This document shows, one piece after another, positions 1 through 11,400 of a stretch of DNA of 64,000 nt. Origin of the DNA: Vibrio vulnificus NBRC 15645 = ATCC 27562 (GTDB taxonomy: Bacteria; Pseudomonadota; Gammaproteobacteria; Enterobacterales; Vibrionaceae); the NCBI RefSeq assembly GCF_002224265.1, contig NZ_CP012882.1:1116001-1180000 (forward strand), in the 5' to 3' direction. Both the position numbers and the translations under genes were made by a program. Position 1 is the stretch's first letter. Each line of letters starts with the position of its first letter. The notes under the pieces are model-generated. The model saw nothing but the letters and a program-made list of their open reading frames with translations. It ran no database searches and was not told where the DNA came from.

Positions 1-1124
1 ATTTTTTGCAACAACTGAACTAGGTGGTTTGAGCGATTATTGAGCTGTTGGACATCGTAACCGGTTGAGACCATTTTTTCGGTTTGTTCATCCCAGCGAC
101 GAATAAAGCGCGGCTCAACCGCCAAACTTTTCAGGGTTTCACTGCCTGCCACCGTTTCGGTAAGAAAGGATGTGTTTGCCGCTGCATGTGAAAACTGCTT
201 TTCAATCGCCGCCTGCATTCTTGGTGTTAACCACCAAGCAAGAAGGGCGTAACACGGTATTGTGGCGATGAAAAGCCAAGTGAGCGGGCCGGAAAGTAAA
301 CTCATGACATACAGGAAGACGAACATAAACAGCAGTTCGACCGTTAGAGTAAACATGGAGCCCGTTAAAAACTCACGCACGGTGTCGAGTTCTCGCACAC
401 GTGTGACAATCGCCCCGACTTGACGTGACTTGAAAAACATCAACGGTAGGCCAAACAGATGCTTAACCAGTTTTAGTCCGAGTTGTATGTCAATGCGATT
501 GGCCGTGTGGGCATACTGATATTCACGTAGACCACGAAGGACCACTTCGATCACCCCAGTAACGACGAGGCCAAACACCAGCACATCCAGTGTTGACCAA
601 GCTTGGTGAACCAGTACTTTGTCCATCACCACTTGGAAAAAAAGAGGCGAAATAAGCGCGAGGATCTGCAGAACAAAAGAGAACAACAGAATCTCACTCA
701 AGACTCGTTTATGTTGCAGAAACTCGGGAATGAACCAAGTGATGTCAAAGCGAGATTGTGCTTGTTTTATTTCTAGAGATTTTTTGTTCCAAGTCGAGTT
801 AAGTTCGTGATAAGAGACCACTTCCGGACTTTCTTTATTAGGTCTTTGTACTAAACACTTACCTTTATTAGCTTTTGCTAGAATAAATGGCGTGCCTTGT
901 AAATCAAATAAAATGGCAGGTGTTTTTATTTTATCTATGTTTTTAAATTGTGAATGTTTTGTGGTTATTTTTACTTTGTTCTCTTTTTTTATTTTTTCGA
1001 GTTCTTCTTTGTAATTATTAGTTTTTGTTAAATTAGCATTTTCTTTAAATTGTTCTCTATTGCCGCTGATGATACTTAAATAAAAGTGAATACATATCAG
1101 CGTCAACCCTTCATTGTTGGACAT
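1..1124 (-). CDS. rtxB: RtxB-like type I secretion ABC transporter (N-terminal part, cut by window edge)
   Basis: The frame opens with an ATG at 1124 (protein begins MSNNEGLTLICIH) and stays open to the left edge, giving about 374 residues. The first 130 residues resemble the degenerate C39-peptidase-like domain of toxin-exporting ABC transporters. After this comes a membrane part with hydrophobic segments (for example ILLFSFVLQILALISPLFFQ) and the ABC-exporter coupling region (QYAHTANRIDIQLGLKLVKHL). The nucleotide-binding domain lies outside the window. It is divergent from the toxin operon across about 440 bp, the usual arrangement of rtxBDE against rtxCA in Vibrio, and so it should export the MARTX toxin with RtxD/RtxE and a TolC-type channel. 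There is no strong ribosome-binding site in front of the ATG, so a slightly different start is possible. Confidence 0.9.
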   Translation of the reverse strand, partial: MSNNEGLTLICIHFYLSIISGNREQFKENANLTKTNNYKEELEKIKKENKVKITTKHSQFKNIDKIKTPAILFDLQGTPFILAKANKGKCLVQRPNKESPEVVSYHELNSTWNKKSLEIKQAQSRFDITWFIPEFLQHKRVLSEILLFSFVLQILALISPLFFQVVMDKVLVHQAWSTLDVLVFGLVVTGVIEVVLRGLREYQYAHTANRIDIQLGLKLVKHLFGLPLMFFKSRQVGAIVTRVRELDTVREFLTGSMFTLTVELLFMFVFLYVMSLLSGPLTWLFIATIPCYALLAWWLTPRMQAAIEKQFSHAAANTSFLTETVAGSETLKSLAVEPRFIRRWDEQTEKMVSTGYDVQQLNNRSNHLVQLLQK

Positions 1125-1563
1125 AATTAAATTACTTAGCCGATGTTTATTGCAGCGTTTTTGAAGGGGCGGAATCCTATCACCGCTTGTTAACACGATC
1201 AATCATCAATTGCGGACGATTTTGCTCGTTTATTGGCCTTTGATGTGTGTTTATTGCACAGATTTGATTCAAATGAATGATGCATATCACGTTAATAGGT
1301 AATCACGGTGATTGTTACATGAATATGGTATTGAGTGAATAATGGACGATAAAAATAGAATAATTGCTCTAATATAATCAATTTAAGTCTATTGATGACC
1401 ACTGTTTTACGATGTAATATTTCGACACAAAATAAACATTACAATAATTATTTATGGCTGAATTCTTATATTCTGCCTTTTAATTGAGCTTGCAGGCGGA
1501 GAGTGATTCCTTTTAAAAGGAACGATTTTCGTCTTATCTATATAAAATAAGTAGGGGAAATTT
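1125..1563. promoter_or_regulatory. Divergent rtx promoter region
   Basis: This gene-free stretch separates rtxB from the small ORF-rtxC-rtxA operon and must hold promoters for both. It is A+T-rich, most strongly from about 1320 to 1470. Two dyads are visible: AATCAC-G-GTGATT at 1301-1313 and a perfect palindrome TTCCTTTTAAAAGGAA at 1507-1522 in the probable leader of the toxin operon. In V. vulnificus the rtxA1 promoter is known to be silenced by H-NS and relieved by HlyU. The A+T-rich composition fits that, but I cannot assign either dyad to a named regulator. Confidence 0.7.
1507..1522. promoter_or_regulatory. Perfect 16-bp palindrome upstream of the toxin operon
   Basis: TTCCTTTTAAAAGGAA reads the same on both strands. 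It lies 41 bp before the start codon of the first gene of the operon and about 30 bp before its ribosome-binding site (AGGGG near 1553). It could be an operator or a short leader hairpin; no regulator is assigned. Confidence 0.45.
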
Positions 1564-1923
1564 ATGACTGAGAAGTTTGTTCAAACAGTATCTAGCGTTA
1601 ACTACAATAAAGGTGTTTTTTCTCTTTATTTCGTCGGTCAGGATCAAAAAAACATGGCGAACGGCGTCATGGCTGAAAGCGATAATGATCTTGAACTTAA
1701 ACAAGTTGTCCATATGCCTGCCTCTGGTTTTATGTATATGGTATCGATGATTAAGAACATGCTAGAAGATCCAAGAATGGAAGCTGAATTCGACAAGCTT
1801 GTTGCAGCCGGTTTTCTACCAGCAGGTGATGCTGCGGTAAACCAAGCGGAAGAATCACCAGCGGAAACTCTCGTGGAAGAGAAAGCCGCTCCGAAAAAAC
1901 GCACTTCCCAAGCAAAAAAATAA
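1564..1923 (+). CDS. Conserved small protein at the head of the rtxCA operon
   Basis: This 119-residue protein starts with an ATG behind a clear AGGGG ribosome-binding site. It is the conserved hypothetical ORF found directly before rtxC in Vibrio MARTX loci. It has no signal peptide and no membrane segment. The N-terminal 80 residues look like a compact fold (MTEKFVQTVSSVNYNKGVFSL); the last 35 residues are an Ala/Glu/Lys-rich tail ending in KKRTSQAKK, probably disordered. The next gene starts 25 bp downstream, so the three genes are likely cotranscribed. The biochemical function is unknown. Confidence 0.85.
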   Translation: MTEKFVQTVSSVNYNKGVFSLYFVGQDQKNMANGVMAESDNDLELKQVVHMPASGFMYMVSMIKNMLEDPRMEAEFDKLVAAGFLPAGDAAVNQAEESPAETLVEEKAAPKKRTSQAKK

Positions 1924-1948
1924 CAGCATATTGGTTGATATAGGGCAG

Positions 1949-2410
1949 ATGTCTATTACACATCAACCAGCAAATCTCACATTAGCGCAAATGCAACAGA
2001 TGATAGGTGGTGTCATGCTGCTCAGCCAGCACTCGCCCCTTCATCGCCGATACGTGGTTGCAGAATGGCAGCAGCGTATTTTGCCAGCTTTTGAGCTAAA
2101 CCAGTTTTGCTACTACGAAGATGAGCACGGACGCCCAATTGCATTTTGTAATTGGGCGTTTGTCTCTGAGCAGATCCGAGATGAGCTGTTATCTGGAGTG
2201 CGTGAAATATCTCCATCCGACTGGCGTTCAGGCCAGCATATCTACATTCCAGAGATGATTGCTCCATTCGGGCATGGCAGAGAGGTCGTTAACGATCTTC
2301 GTCGCCGTGTATTTTTACCGTGGAAAGGGCAGAAGGTCTGCACTGTCCGCGGCAAAGTGGATGCTCAAAATGATCGCTGTATCAGAAAGATACAGTGGTT
2401 TTCTATTTAA
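1949..2410 (+). CDS. rtxC: RtxC, toxin-activating lysine acyltransferase family
   Basis: From the ATG at 1949 this gives 153 residues, the usual size of Vibrio RtxC. A TTG at 1931 in the same frame is the only way to a longer form and has no better ribosome-binding site. The N-terminal SPLHRRY segment matches the conserved Ser-x-Leu-His of HlyC-type acyltransferases, where the His is catalytic; these enzymes use acyl-ACP to acylate lysines of RTX toxins. The IYIPEMIAPFGHG segment and the terminal basic stretch also fit the family. It sits 22 bp before rtxA. In MARTX systems the need for RtxC is less clear than in haemolysins, so the substrate is inferred from position. Confidence 0.92.
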   Translation: MSITHQPANLTLAQMQQMIGGVMLLSQHSPLHRRYVVAEWQQRILPAFELNQFCYYEDEHGRPIAFCNWAFVSEQIRDELLSGVREISPSDWRSGQHIYIPEMIAPFGHGREVVNDLRRRVFLPWKGQKVCTVRGKVDAQNDRCIRKIQWFSI

Positions 2411-2432
2411 CTCCTAAAGAAGAGTTTGGCTT

Positions 2433-5400
2433 ATGGGAAAACCATTTTGGAGAAGTGTTGAATACTTCTTCACAGGGAACTATTCCGCCGACGATGGCAA
2501 CAACAGTATTGTTGCCATCGGTTTTGGTGGAGAAATCCATGCCTACGGTGGTGATGATCATGTCACTGTCGGATCGATTGGTGCAACGGTTTATACCGGC
2601 AGCGGCAACGATACGGTCGTAGGCGGTTCGGCATATCTAAGAGTGGAAGACACCAGTGGGCACCTTTCTGTCAAAGGTGCTGCTGGGTATGCAGACATTA
2701 ACAAAAGTGGCGATGGCAATGTGTCATTTGCCGGCGCCGCTGGCGGTGTGTCGATTGATCACCTAGGTAATCATGGTGATGTCAATTATGGCGGCGCAGC
2801 GGCTTATAATGGCATTACCCGCAAAGGTTTGAGCGGCAACGTCACCTTTAAAGGCGCTGGCGGTTATAATGCCCTTTGGCATGAAACCAACCAAGGTAAT
2901 CTCTCTTTTGCTGGTGCAGGTGCGGGCAATAAACTAGACCGTACTTGGTTTAACCGCTATCAAGATTCTCGTGGTGATGTGACGTTTGATGGCGCTGGCG
3001 CGGCAAACAGCATCAGTTCACGTGTTGAAACCGGCAACATTACTTTCCGTGGTGCTGGTGCTGACAACCATTTGGTCCGTAAAGGCAAAGTAGGCGATGT
3101 TACCTTGCAAGGTGCGGGGGCATCAAACCGCATTGAGCGTACACGCCAAGCGGAAGATGTTTACGCGCAAACACGCGGCAATATTCGCTTTGAAGGTGTC
3201 GGTGGTTACAACAGTCTTTACTCTGATGTGGCTCATGGTGACATTCATTTCTCGGGTGGCGGTGCGTACAACACCATTATTCGTAAAGGTTCTGGAAATG
3301 ACTTTGCGAAAGAAGGCATGACCAATGCTAAGGCTGATGAGATTGTATTAACTAAGGCCGTGATGAGTGGCTCATGGATAGGGCAAGATCATCATGTCAC
3401 AGCGGTGAAATCGGCTAGCGAGCCTAATACATATCTTTTTGCTTTCGCAGACTCTACGTATACCAAAATTAACAAAGTACAGTTACGCAATGATCCTCAA
3501 ACTGGAGAACTGAAATATTACTCTACGGCTTGGTATAAAGAGGGTAACCATCTAAGCAACTTAGCGAATCAAGACATTTCCGACAACGGTGGTTTCACAG
3601 CCGTTAATATCAATGGCGCCTACACGCTATCTGACCTCAAAGTTGAACATCAGCAATCGTTAACCGTTCACGCGGTTGAGAAAGACCTGACCGAATATGA
3701 GTGGGTGACCTACGCTAATGGTGCACTGATTGATGCGAAAGATGTGGCATTGTCAGAGGCGAAAATGGGCGGCACTGCCATCTCGACAGATGGGACGACA
3801 GTTGATGTTCAAGCGGTGAAATCAAACCGCAAACCAAACACTTATGTTTACGCAAAAGTGCTTGGACCTTACACAAAAATTGTGGTGGTTGAACTTGCTA
3901 ATGATCCCAAAACAGGGGCGCTTAAGTATCAAGCTCGCTCTTGGTACAAAGAAGGCAATCATACCGCAGACCTCGCCAATGAAGATATTTCGTCTGCAAA
4001 CGGATATCACTCGATGGGCAAAGGTGGCTATTCACTCAGCGATCTGCATTACAGCGTAAACGCGGTAAGAAGCACCAGTGAAACCGTGGCCGATATCGAC
4101 GAGTACACCGATCAAACCTTGTTTAAGCCAGCGACCGATAGCGGTGAAAGCTCTGGTGATGTGTATTTCAATGGTGCGGGTGGCGGCAACGTCATTAAGT
4201 CCAATGTGACTCGCGGCAATGTCTACTTTAATGGTGGCGGTATCGCTAACGTCATCCTCCACAGTTCGCAATTCGGTAATACCGAGTTCAACGGTGGTGG
4301 CGCAGCAAACGTGATTGTCAAAAGTGGCGAGGAAGGGGATCTTACCTTCCGCGGTGCGGGTTTGGCGAACGTGTTGGTTCACCAAAGTAAGCAAGGCAAG
4401 ATGGATGTTTACGCGGGCGGAGCGGTAAACGTATTGGTTCGTATTGGCGATGGTCAATACCTTGCGCATTTGCTGGCTTACGGCAACATTTCCGTGCACA
4501 AAGGCAATGGTAACAGCCGTGTCGTCATGCTCGGGGGTTACAACACCCATACCCAAATTGGCTCTGGCAACGGCTTGTGGTTAGCGGCGGGCGGCTTCAA
4601 CGTGATGACGCAAGTGGGTAAAGGTGATGTAGCATCGGTACTGGCTGGCGGCGCAAACGTGCTCACCAAAGTGGGTGACGGCGATCTAACCGCAGGTATG
4701 CTGGGCGGCGCAAACGTGATTACCCACATCAGCGGCGACAACGAAACCTCGAACACCACAGCGGTAGCCCTAGGCGGAGCCAACATTCTCACCAAAAAAG
4801 GCAAAGGGAATGCCCTTGCGGTGATGGGCGGTGGCGCAAACGTGCTGACGCATGTGGGCGATGGCACAACAACAGGCGTAATGGTCGGCGGTGCGAATAT
4901 CCTCACCAAAGTGGGTAACGGTGACACAACAGGCATTATGCTTGGTGTGGGTAACGTACTAACGCATGTTGGTGATGGCCAAACTCTTGGTGTAATGGGC
5001 GCGGCGGGTAACATCTTCACCAAAGTGGGTGATGGAACCTCTATTGCGGTCATGATTGGTGCCGGCAACATCTTTACCCATGTGGGCGAAGGGAATGCTT
5101 GGGCGCTGATGGGCGGTTTGGGTAACGTCTTTACAAAAGTCGGCAACGGTGATGCGCTAGCCTTAATGGTGGCAGAAGCCAACGTCTTCACTCACATTGG
5201 TGATGGCATGTCGGTCGCACTGATGTTAGCCAAAGGCAACGTTGCGACAAAAGTGGGTAACGGAACCACACTGGCTGCAATGGTTGGTAACGCCAATATC
5301 TTCACTCACGTAGGCAGTGGCAGCACGTTTGCTGCAATGATCGGTCAAGCCAACATCATGACCAAAGTGGGCGATGATCTCACTGCGGCTCTGATGGTCG

Positions 5401-8400
5401 GTAAAGCCAACATCTACACCCATGTCGGTGATGGAACCAGCCTAGGAATATTCGCAGGCGAAGTGAACGTGATGACTAAGGTCGGTAACGGCACAACCTT
5501 AGCGGCGATGTTCGGTAAAGCCAACATCATGACACACGTCGGCGATGGTCTAACGGGCGTTTTAGCGCTGGGCGAAGCCAATATTGTCACCAAAGTGGGT
5601 GATGATTTCATGGGCGTTGTAGCGGCAGCAAAAGCCAACGTCGTGACTCATGTGGGCGATGCAACAACCGCGGCTGTCTTGGCTGGTAAAGGCAATATCC
5701 TAACCAAAGTGGGCGAAGGCACCACGGTAGGGTTGTTGATTTCCGATATTGGCAACGTGATGACTCATGTCGGAGATGGCACGACCATTGGTATTGCCAA
5801 GGGCAAGGCAAACATCATTACCAAAGTCGGTGATGGTTTGGGCGTCAATGTCGCTTGGGGGCAAGCAAACGTGTTTACCCAAGTGGGCGACGGTGATCGC
5901 TATAACTTTGCCAAAGGTGAAGCCAACGTCATCACCAAAGTGGGGGATGGCCAAGAAGTCTCCGTGGTGCAAGGTAAAGCCAACATCATTACTCATGTGG
6001 GCAATGGCGACGACTACACCGGAGCTTGGGGCAAAGCGAACGTCATTACTAAAGTGGGTAATGGCCGTAACGTGGTGCTGGCAAAAGGTGAAGCCAATAT
6101 CGTGACCCAAGTAGGTGATGGTGACAGCTTTAACGCACTTTGGAGCAAAGGCAACATTGTCACCAAAGTGGGTGATGGTATGCAGGTGACGGCAGCAAAA
6201 GGCAAAGCCAATATCACCACCACCGTCGGTGATGGCTTGAGCGTGACAGCCGCCTATGGTGATGCCAACATCAATACCAAAGTCGGTGATGGTGTATCTG
6301 TTAACGTTGCTTGGGGCAAATATAACATCAACACCAAAGTGGGTGATGGCTTGAATGTTGCCGTGATGAAAGGCAAAGCGAACGCCAATATTCATATTGG
6401 TGATGGCCTAGGCATTAACGCTTCTTACGCACAAAATAACGTCGCAATCAAAATCGGCAACGGTGATTTCTACAGCTTGGCCGTTGCGTCAAGCAACACC
6501 AGCAGCAACAAGCTCTCGGCACTGTTTGATAATATCAAGCAAACCGTACTTGGTGTCGGTGGTAGCCAAGCGATCAACTACTTGGTTCAAGGTGATGAAG
6601 CATCGTCATCCGGTACGCAAAAAGGCCGTGGTGCGATTGCAACACCTGAAATCACTAAGTTGGATGGTTTCCAAATGGATGCCATTGAAGAAGTGGGCTC
6701 GGACTTGGGTGATAGCCTTACAGGCAGTGTCACTAAGGTAGATACCCCAGATCTCAACAAGATGCAAAATGCGCTCGACGTTGACGGCTCTTCTGATCAA
6801 ACTCAAGCCCCGAATCTCATTGTGAATGGTGATTTTGAGCAAGGTGATCAAGGGTGGAAATCGACACACGGTGTTGAAGCTTCCTATTCGGGCAACGTCT
6901 ATGGCGTGAATGGTGAAGGGCATGGCGCACGTGTGACGGAACTGGATACCTACACCAACACCAGTCTCTATCAAGATCTGACCGATCTAACGGAAGGCGA
7001 AGTCATTGCTGTGAGCTTTGATTTTGCAAAACGTGCAGGTCTATCGAATAACGAAGGTATTGAAGTTCTTTGGAACGGCGAAGTCGTCTTCTCATCGTCT
7101 GGTGACGCCTCTGCTTGGCAGCAAAAAACCTTAAAACTGACCGCACATGCCGGCAGTAACCGAATCGAATTCAAAGGCACAGGCCAAAATGATGGACTGG
7201 GCTATATCCTAGATAATGTCGTGGCGAAATCGGAATCGTCGCAACAAGCCAATGCAGTGAGTGAGCACGCGACACAAAATCAAGCGTCGCAGAATGCCCT
7301 ATCAGATAAAGAGCGCGCAGAAGCGGATCGCCAACGTCTTGAACAAGAAAAGCAGAAACAGCTTGATGCTGTCGCGGGTTCACAAAGTCAGTTGGAGTCG
7401 ACCGACCAACAAGCGTTAGAAAATAACGGTCAAGCTCAACGTGATGCGGTGAAAGAAGAGTCGGAAGCCGTGACCGCTGAGTTGACAAAACTGGCGCAAG
7501 GTCTCGACGTGCTTGATGGCCAAGCAACGCATACTGGTGAGTCAGGCGACCAATGGCGCAACGATTTTGCCGGTGGTCTGCTCGATGGCGTTCAACGCCA
7601 GCTCGACGATGCCAAGCAGCTCGCCAATGACAAGATTGCTGCAGCGAAGCAGACGCAGTCTGACAATAACAGCAAAGTTAAAGAGTCCGTTGCGAAGTCT
7701 GAAGCGGGTGTCGCAAAAGGTGAGCAAAATCGAGCAGGCGCAGAGCAAGACATTGCTGATGCTAAAGCCGATGCAGAAACACGCCAAGCCGATGCTATGG
7801 CGAAAAGTAACGATGCGAAACAGGCCGAATCCGACGCACACAGCGCAGCAAACGACGCGCAATCGCGTGGTGATCGTGATGCGATGAATGCCGAAAATAA
7901 AGCCAACCAAGCGCAAAAAGATGCAAAAGGGACGAAGCAGAATGAAGGCGATCGCCCTGACCGCGAAGGCGTGACTGGCAGCGGCCTTTCGGGTAACGCT
8001 CATCGCGTAGAAGGCGCTGGCGAAACGGGCAGTCATGTCACCAATGACAGCCAAACAAACGCCGATGGTCGATTCAGTGAAGGTCTAAGCGAACAAGAGC
8101 AAGAAGCGCTGGAAGGTGCGACAAACGCAGTGAACCGTCTGCAAATTAACGCAGGTATTCGCGGAAAGAACAGCAGTAGCACAATCAGCTCAATGTTCAC
8201 CGAAACAAACTCCGACAGCATTGTGGTGCCAACCGCTGCGTCTCAGGATGTGGTCCGAAAAGAGATCCGCATTTCAGGGGTGAACCTAGAAGGGCTTGGT
8301 GAAGCTTCGCATGACACTGCTGAATCGCTTGTGTCTGCTCGCGCAGAAAAAGTGGCGAATCTTTATCGCTGGCTAGACACCGATAATGATGCGGCGACAG

Positions 8401-11400
8401 ATAAGTATGTACCAGTTCCAGGTTTTGAGCGCGTCGATGCCGATGTCTCTGATGAAGCCAAGGAGCGCATGATTCAATTTGTTGGTGGCTACATCGAACA
8501 CACTGACAACCAAGTACCGAAAGATCAAGCGCAAGCATTAGCCACTTTGTTTGTTGAAGCGACGCTCGATTATGACTGGGACAAACGCGTTGAATTTCTC
8601 ACCAAGCTTGAGAGCTATGGTTATAGTTTTGAAGCGCCACACGGTGAGAAAAGCATTGTTTCGTTCTGGTCTGGTAGAAACTTTAAGGAATACCGAAACG
8701 TACTCGACAATGCGCAAGCTGATGGCAAAAAGGTAGTGTACGACATTGATGTTAAGGGCAATGCGTTTGCAATCGACCTAAACAAGCAATTAATGCGTTG
8801 GGGGGGCATGTTCCTTGACCCAGATAACGCAGAGCAAAATCAATTGAAATCGTCAATTGATGCAGCAACGTTCAGCAATACAGGTTTTTGGAGTTCAGTC
8901 TATGCGACGGGCGCACAAAATGATGTTTATGTCATCGCGGAAGGCGGCATGCGTCTTGGTAACTATTTCTGGAATGTTGAGCTTCCTGCGCTGCGTCAAT
9001 TGCAACGCGAAGGACTAGTGGGTGAAATTCGACTGCTGGATAAGCCAGTCTCAGCATACAAAGATATTCCTGTCGAAGATATTGGGCGCAGACTTACTGA
9101 TGCAGGTGTTGCCGTTAAAGTACGCTTTGATGCGTTGAGTCACGAAAAACAAGCTGATCTTTTGGCCGACAATCCAGATGGTTACAAAGCCGATACGCTG
9201 GTTGAGCTGGATGTGAAGCTAAGTGCGATCGATAGCATGTTGCGTGAATCTCTACCATTCTATTCACTTCGTACTGAGCGCAACCTGTTAGTGCAAGAAG
9301 GCGAAGAAGGTTTTGAAGTTCGTTCGTGGCCGGGAACCGATGGAAAGAGCAAGACCATTCTGCTTGATAATCCAGAAGATGCAGCTCAACAAAAATCCAT
9401 TGAGCGCTTTATCTTGGCAAACTTTGACAACTTCGAGCAGATGCCAGATGAGCTGTTCTTAGTGGATAACAAGGTGCTCTCGCATCACGATGGCCGCACG
9501 CGAATTTTAGCGCAAAAAGAAGACGGTGCTTGGACGTACAATGCCAATGTAGAACTGATGTCTGTGACTGAGCTGCTCGATGCTGCTCATGTAAGCGGTA
9601 AAGTTCGCGGTGAAAGTTACCAACAAGTGATCGACGCTCTGACTGAGTATCATGCGAGTACGGCTGAACACGCAGACTATGAACTGACATCTGTGGAAAA
9701 ACTGCTCAACCTACGTAAACAGGTTGAAGGCTATGTGCTTGGGCATCCGGATTCTGGCCGTGTGCAAGCAATGAACGCACTGTTAAATCAGGTGAATTCC
9801 CGTCTAGAAGCCGTCTCTGTGCTTGTGGTCTCTGAGCAAAGCATCAAAGCTCATGATAGCTTTAGCCATCTGTATGACCAGCTTGATAACGCCAACTTGA
9901 AAGAGAGTAAACATCTGTATCTGGATGGAAACGGCGATTTTGTCACTAAGGGTAAAGGCAATCTTGCCAATATCGACAAGCTAGGCGGTAGCGATGCTGT
10001 ACTTGAAAAAGTAAAAGCAGCCGTAAGTCATGAATATGGTCAAGTCGTTGCCGATACGATCTTCGCAGGGCTTTCTGCAAACGATCTGGCAAAAGATGGT
10101 AAAGGTATTGATATCGCTGGTTTAAACAAAGTACACCAAGCGATTGAACAGCACATGTCGCCAGTGAGCGCAACCATGTACATCTGGAAGCCGAGTGATC
10201 ACAGCGCACTAGGTCATGCCGCATTGCAAATTGGCCAAGGTCGCACGCAGCTTGAAGGTCAAGCCGCGGCAGACTTCAACAAGCAGAATTATGTGAGTTG
10301 GTGGCCACTAGGTAGCAAGTCATCCAATATTCGCAATATCTTCAACGTTGCAACAGAAGATCAGCCTGATCTTAAATTGCGTTGGAGCGATTTCAGCCAA
10401 CCAGCTCATCAAAATGACACACTTGAGCACGATATGGCATCGGAAGAAAACGACGGCTTTGGTTTGAATGATGGTGAAACTAAGCTGAAACGCTTTGTCG
10501 AGAAGCTCAACGCCGCGAAAGGTATCGATGCTTCATACAAAGACGCTTCTGAAGGTTATGCGAGTGTACTATTGGGCAATCCGGATATGCTTGCATCGAC
10601 AGGCATTCCAGCGCATGTTTTCCAGCCATTCGTCGACCAATGGAATGACACCAGCTACGACATGATGGACGTAGCAAACCGTTTTGCTGAAGAGCTACAG
10701 AAACAAGCTCAGGCAAGCGGTGACCCAGCCCTTGTGGAAAAACGTATCGACAACGTGGTTCGTCTGTTTGCTGAAAGAGCGCTAGAAGAAATTGAAGCCT
10801 TTAAGGCCAGCCAAGCAGATGAAGGCCGAGTGTTCCGCATTAACCTAGAAGGGTTGGATGTGGCGGCGATGCAAGCTGAATGGAACCGTCTAAGTAACGA
10901 TCCGGATGCTCGCTATCAGTTGTTGACCAAAAACTGCTCAAGTACAGTCGCAAAAGTGTTGAAAGCGGGTGGCGCTGACAAACTTATTGGCCACACATGG
11001 CGACCTAAGTTTGGCGTTTGGACGCCGACAGAGCTTTTCAACTTTGGTCAGGCGCTGCAGGAAGCTCAGCTTGAAATTGCCGCGAAGAAGCAAAGTCATC
11101 AAGCCACTGATCTACTCGATGCCTTGTCAGGAAATGAGAAGCGCAAAGAAAACGTGGCGATTGAAAATGATGGCACACCACCGCGCGATAAAGAATCTCT
11201 TAGCCCGTTGACTCGATTCCTCAACAATGAGCTATACGGTGAGAAAGACGCGCGTCGTAAGATAGGTGAGATCACGCAAACCCTACTTGACCATGCGGTA
11301 GAAAATGGTGAATCGCAGAAAGTCACCCTCAAAGGGGAAGCTGGCCGTCTAACGGGGTATTACCATCAGGGAGCGGCTTCAAGCAAAGGTGAAACAAGCG

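Noticed and set aside
4538..6395. Long minus-strand open frames opposite the rtxA B repeats
   Set aside because: They arise from the repeated codon pattern of the repeats on the other strand; the translated products are repetitive antisense shadows.
4437..6480. Regular 57-60 bp repeats that might suggest a CRISPR-like array
   Set aside because: The periodicity is the in-frame B-repeat protein pattern of the toxin; there are no unique spacers and no cas genes.
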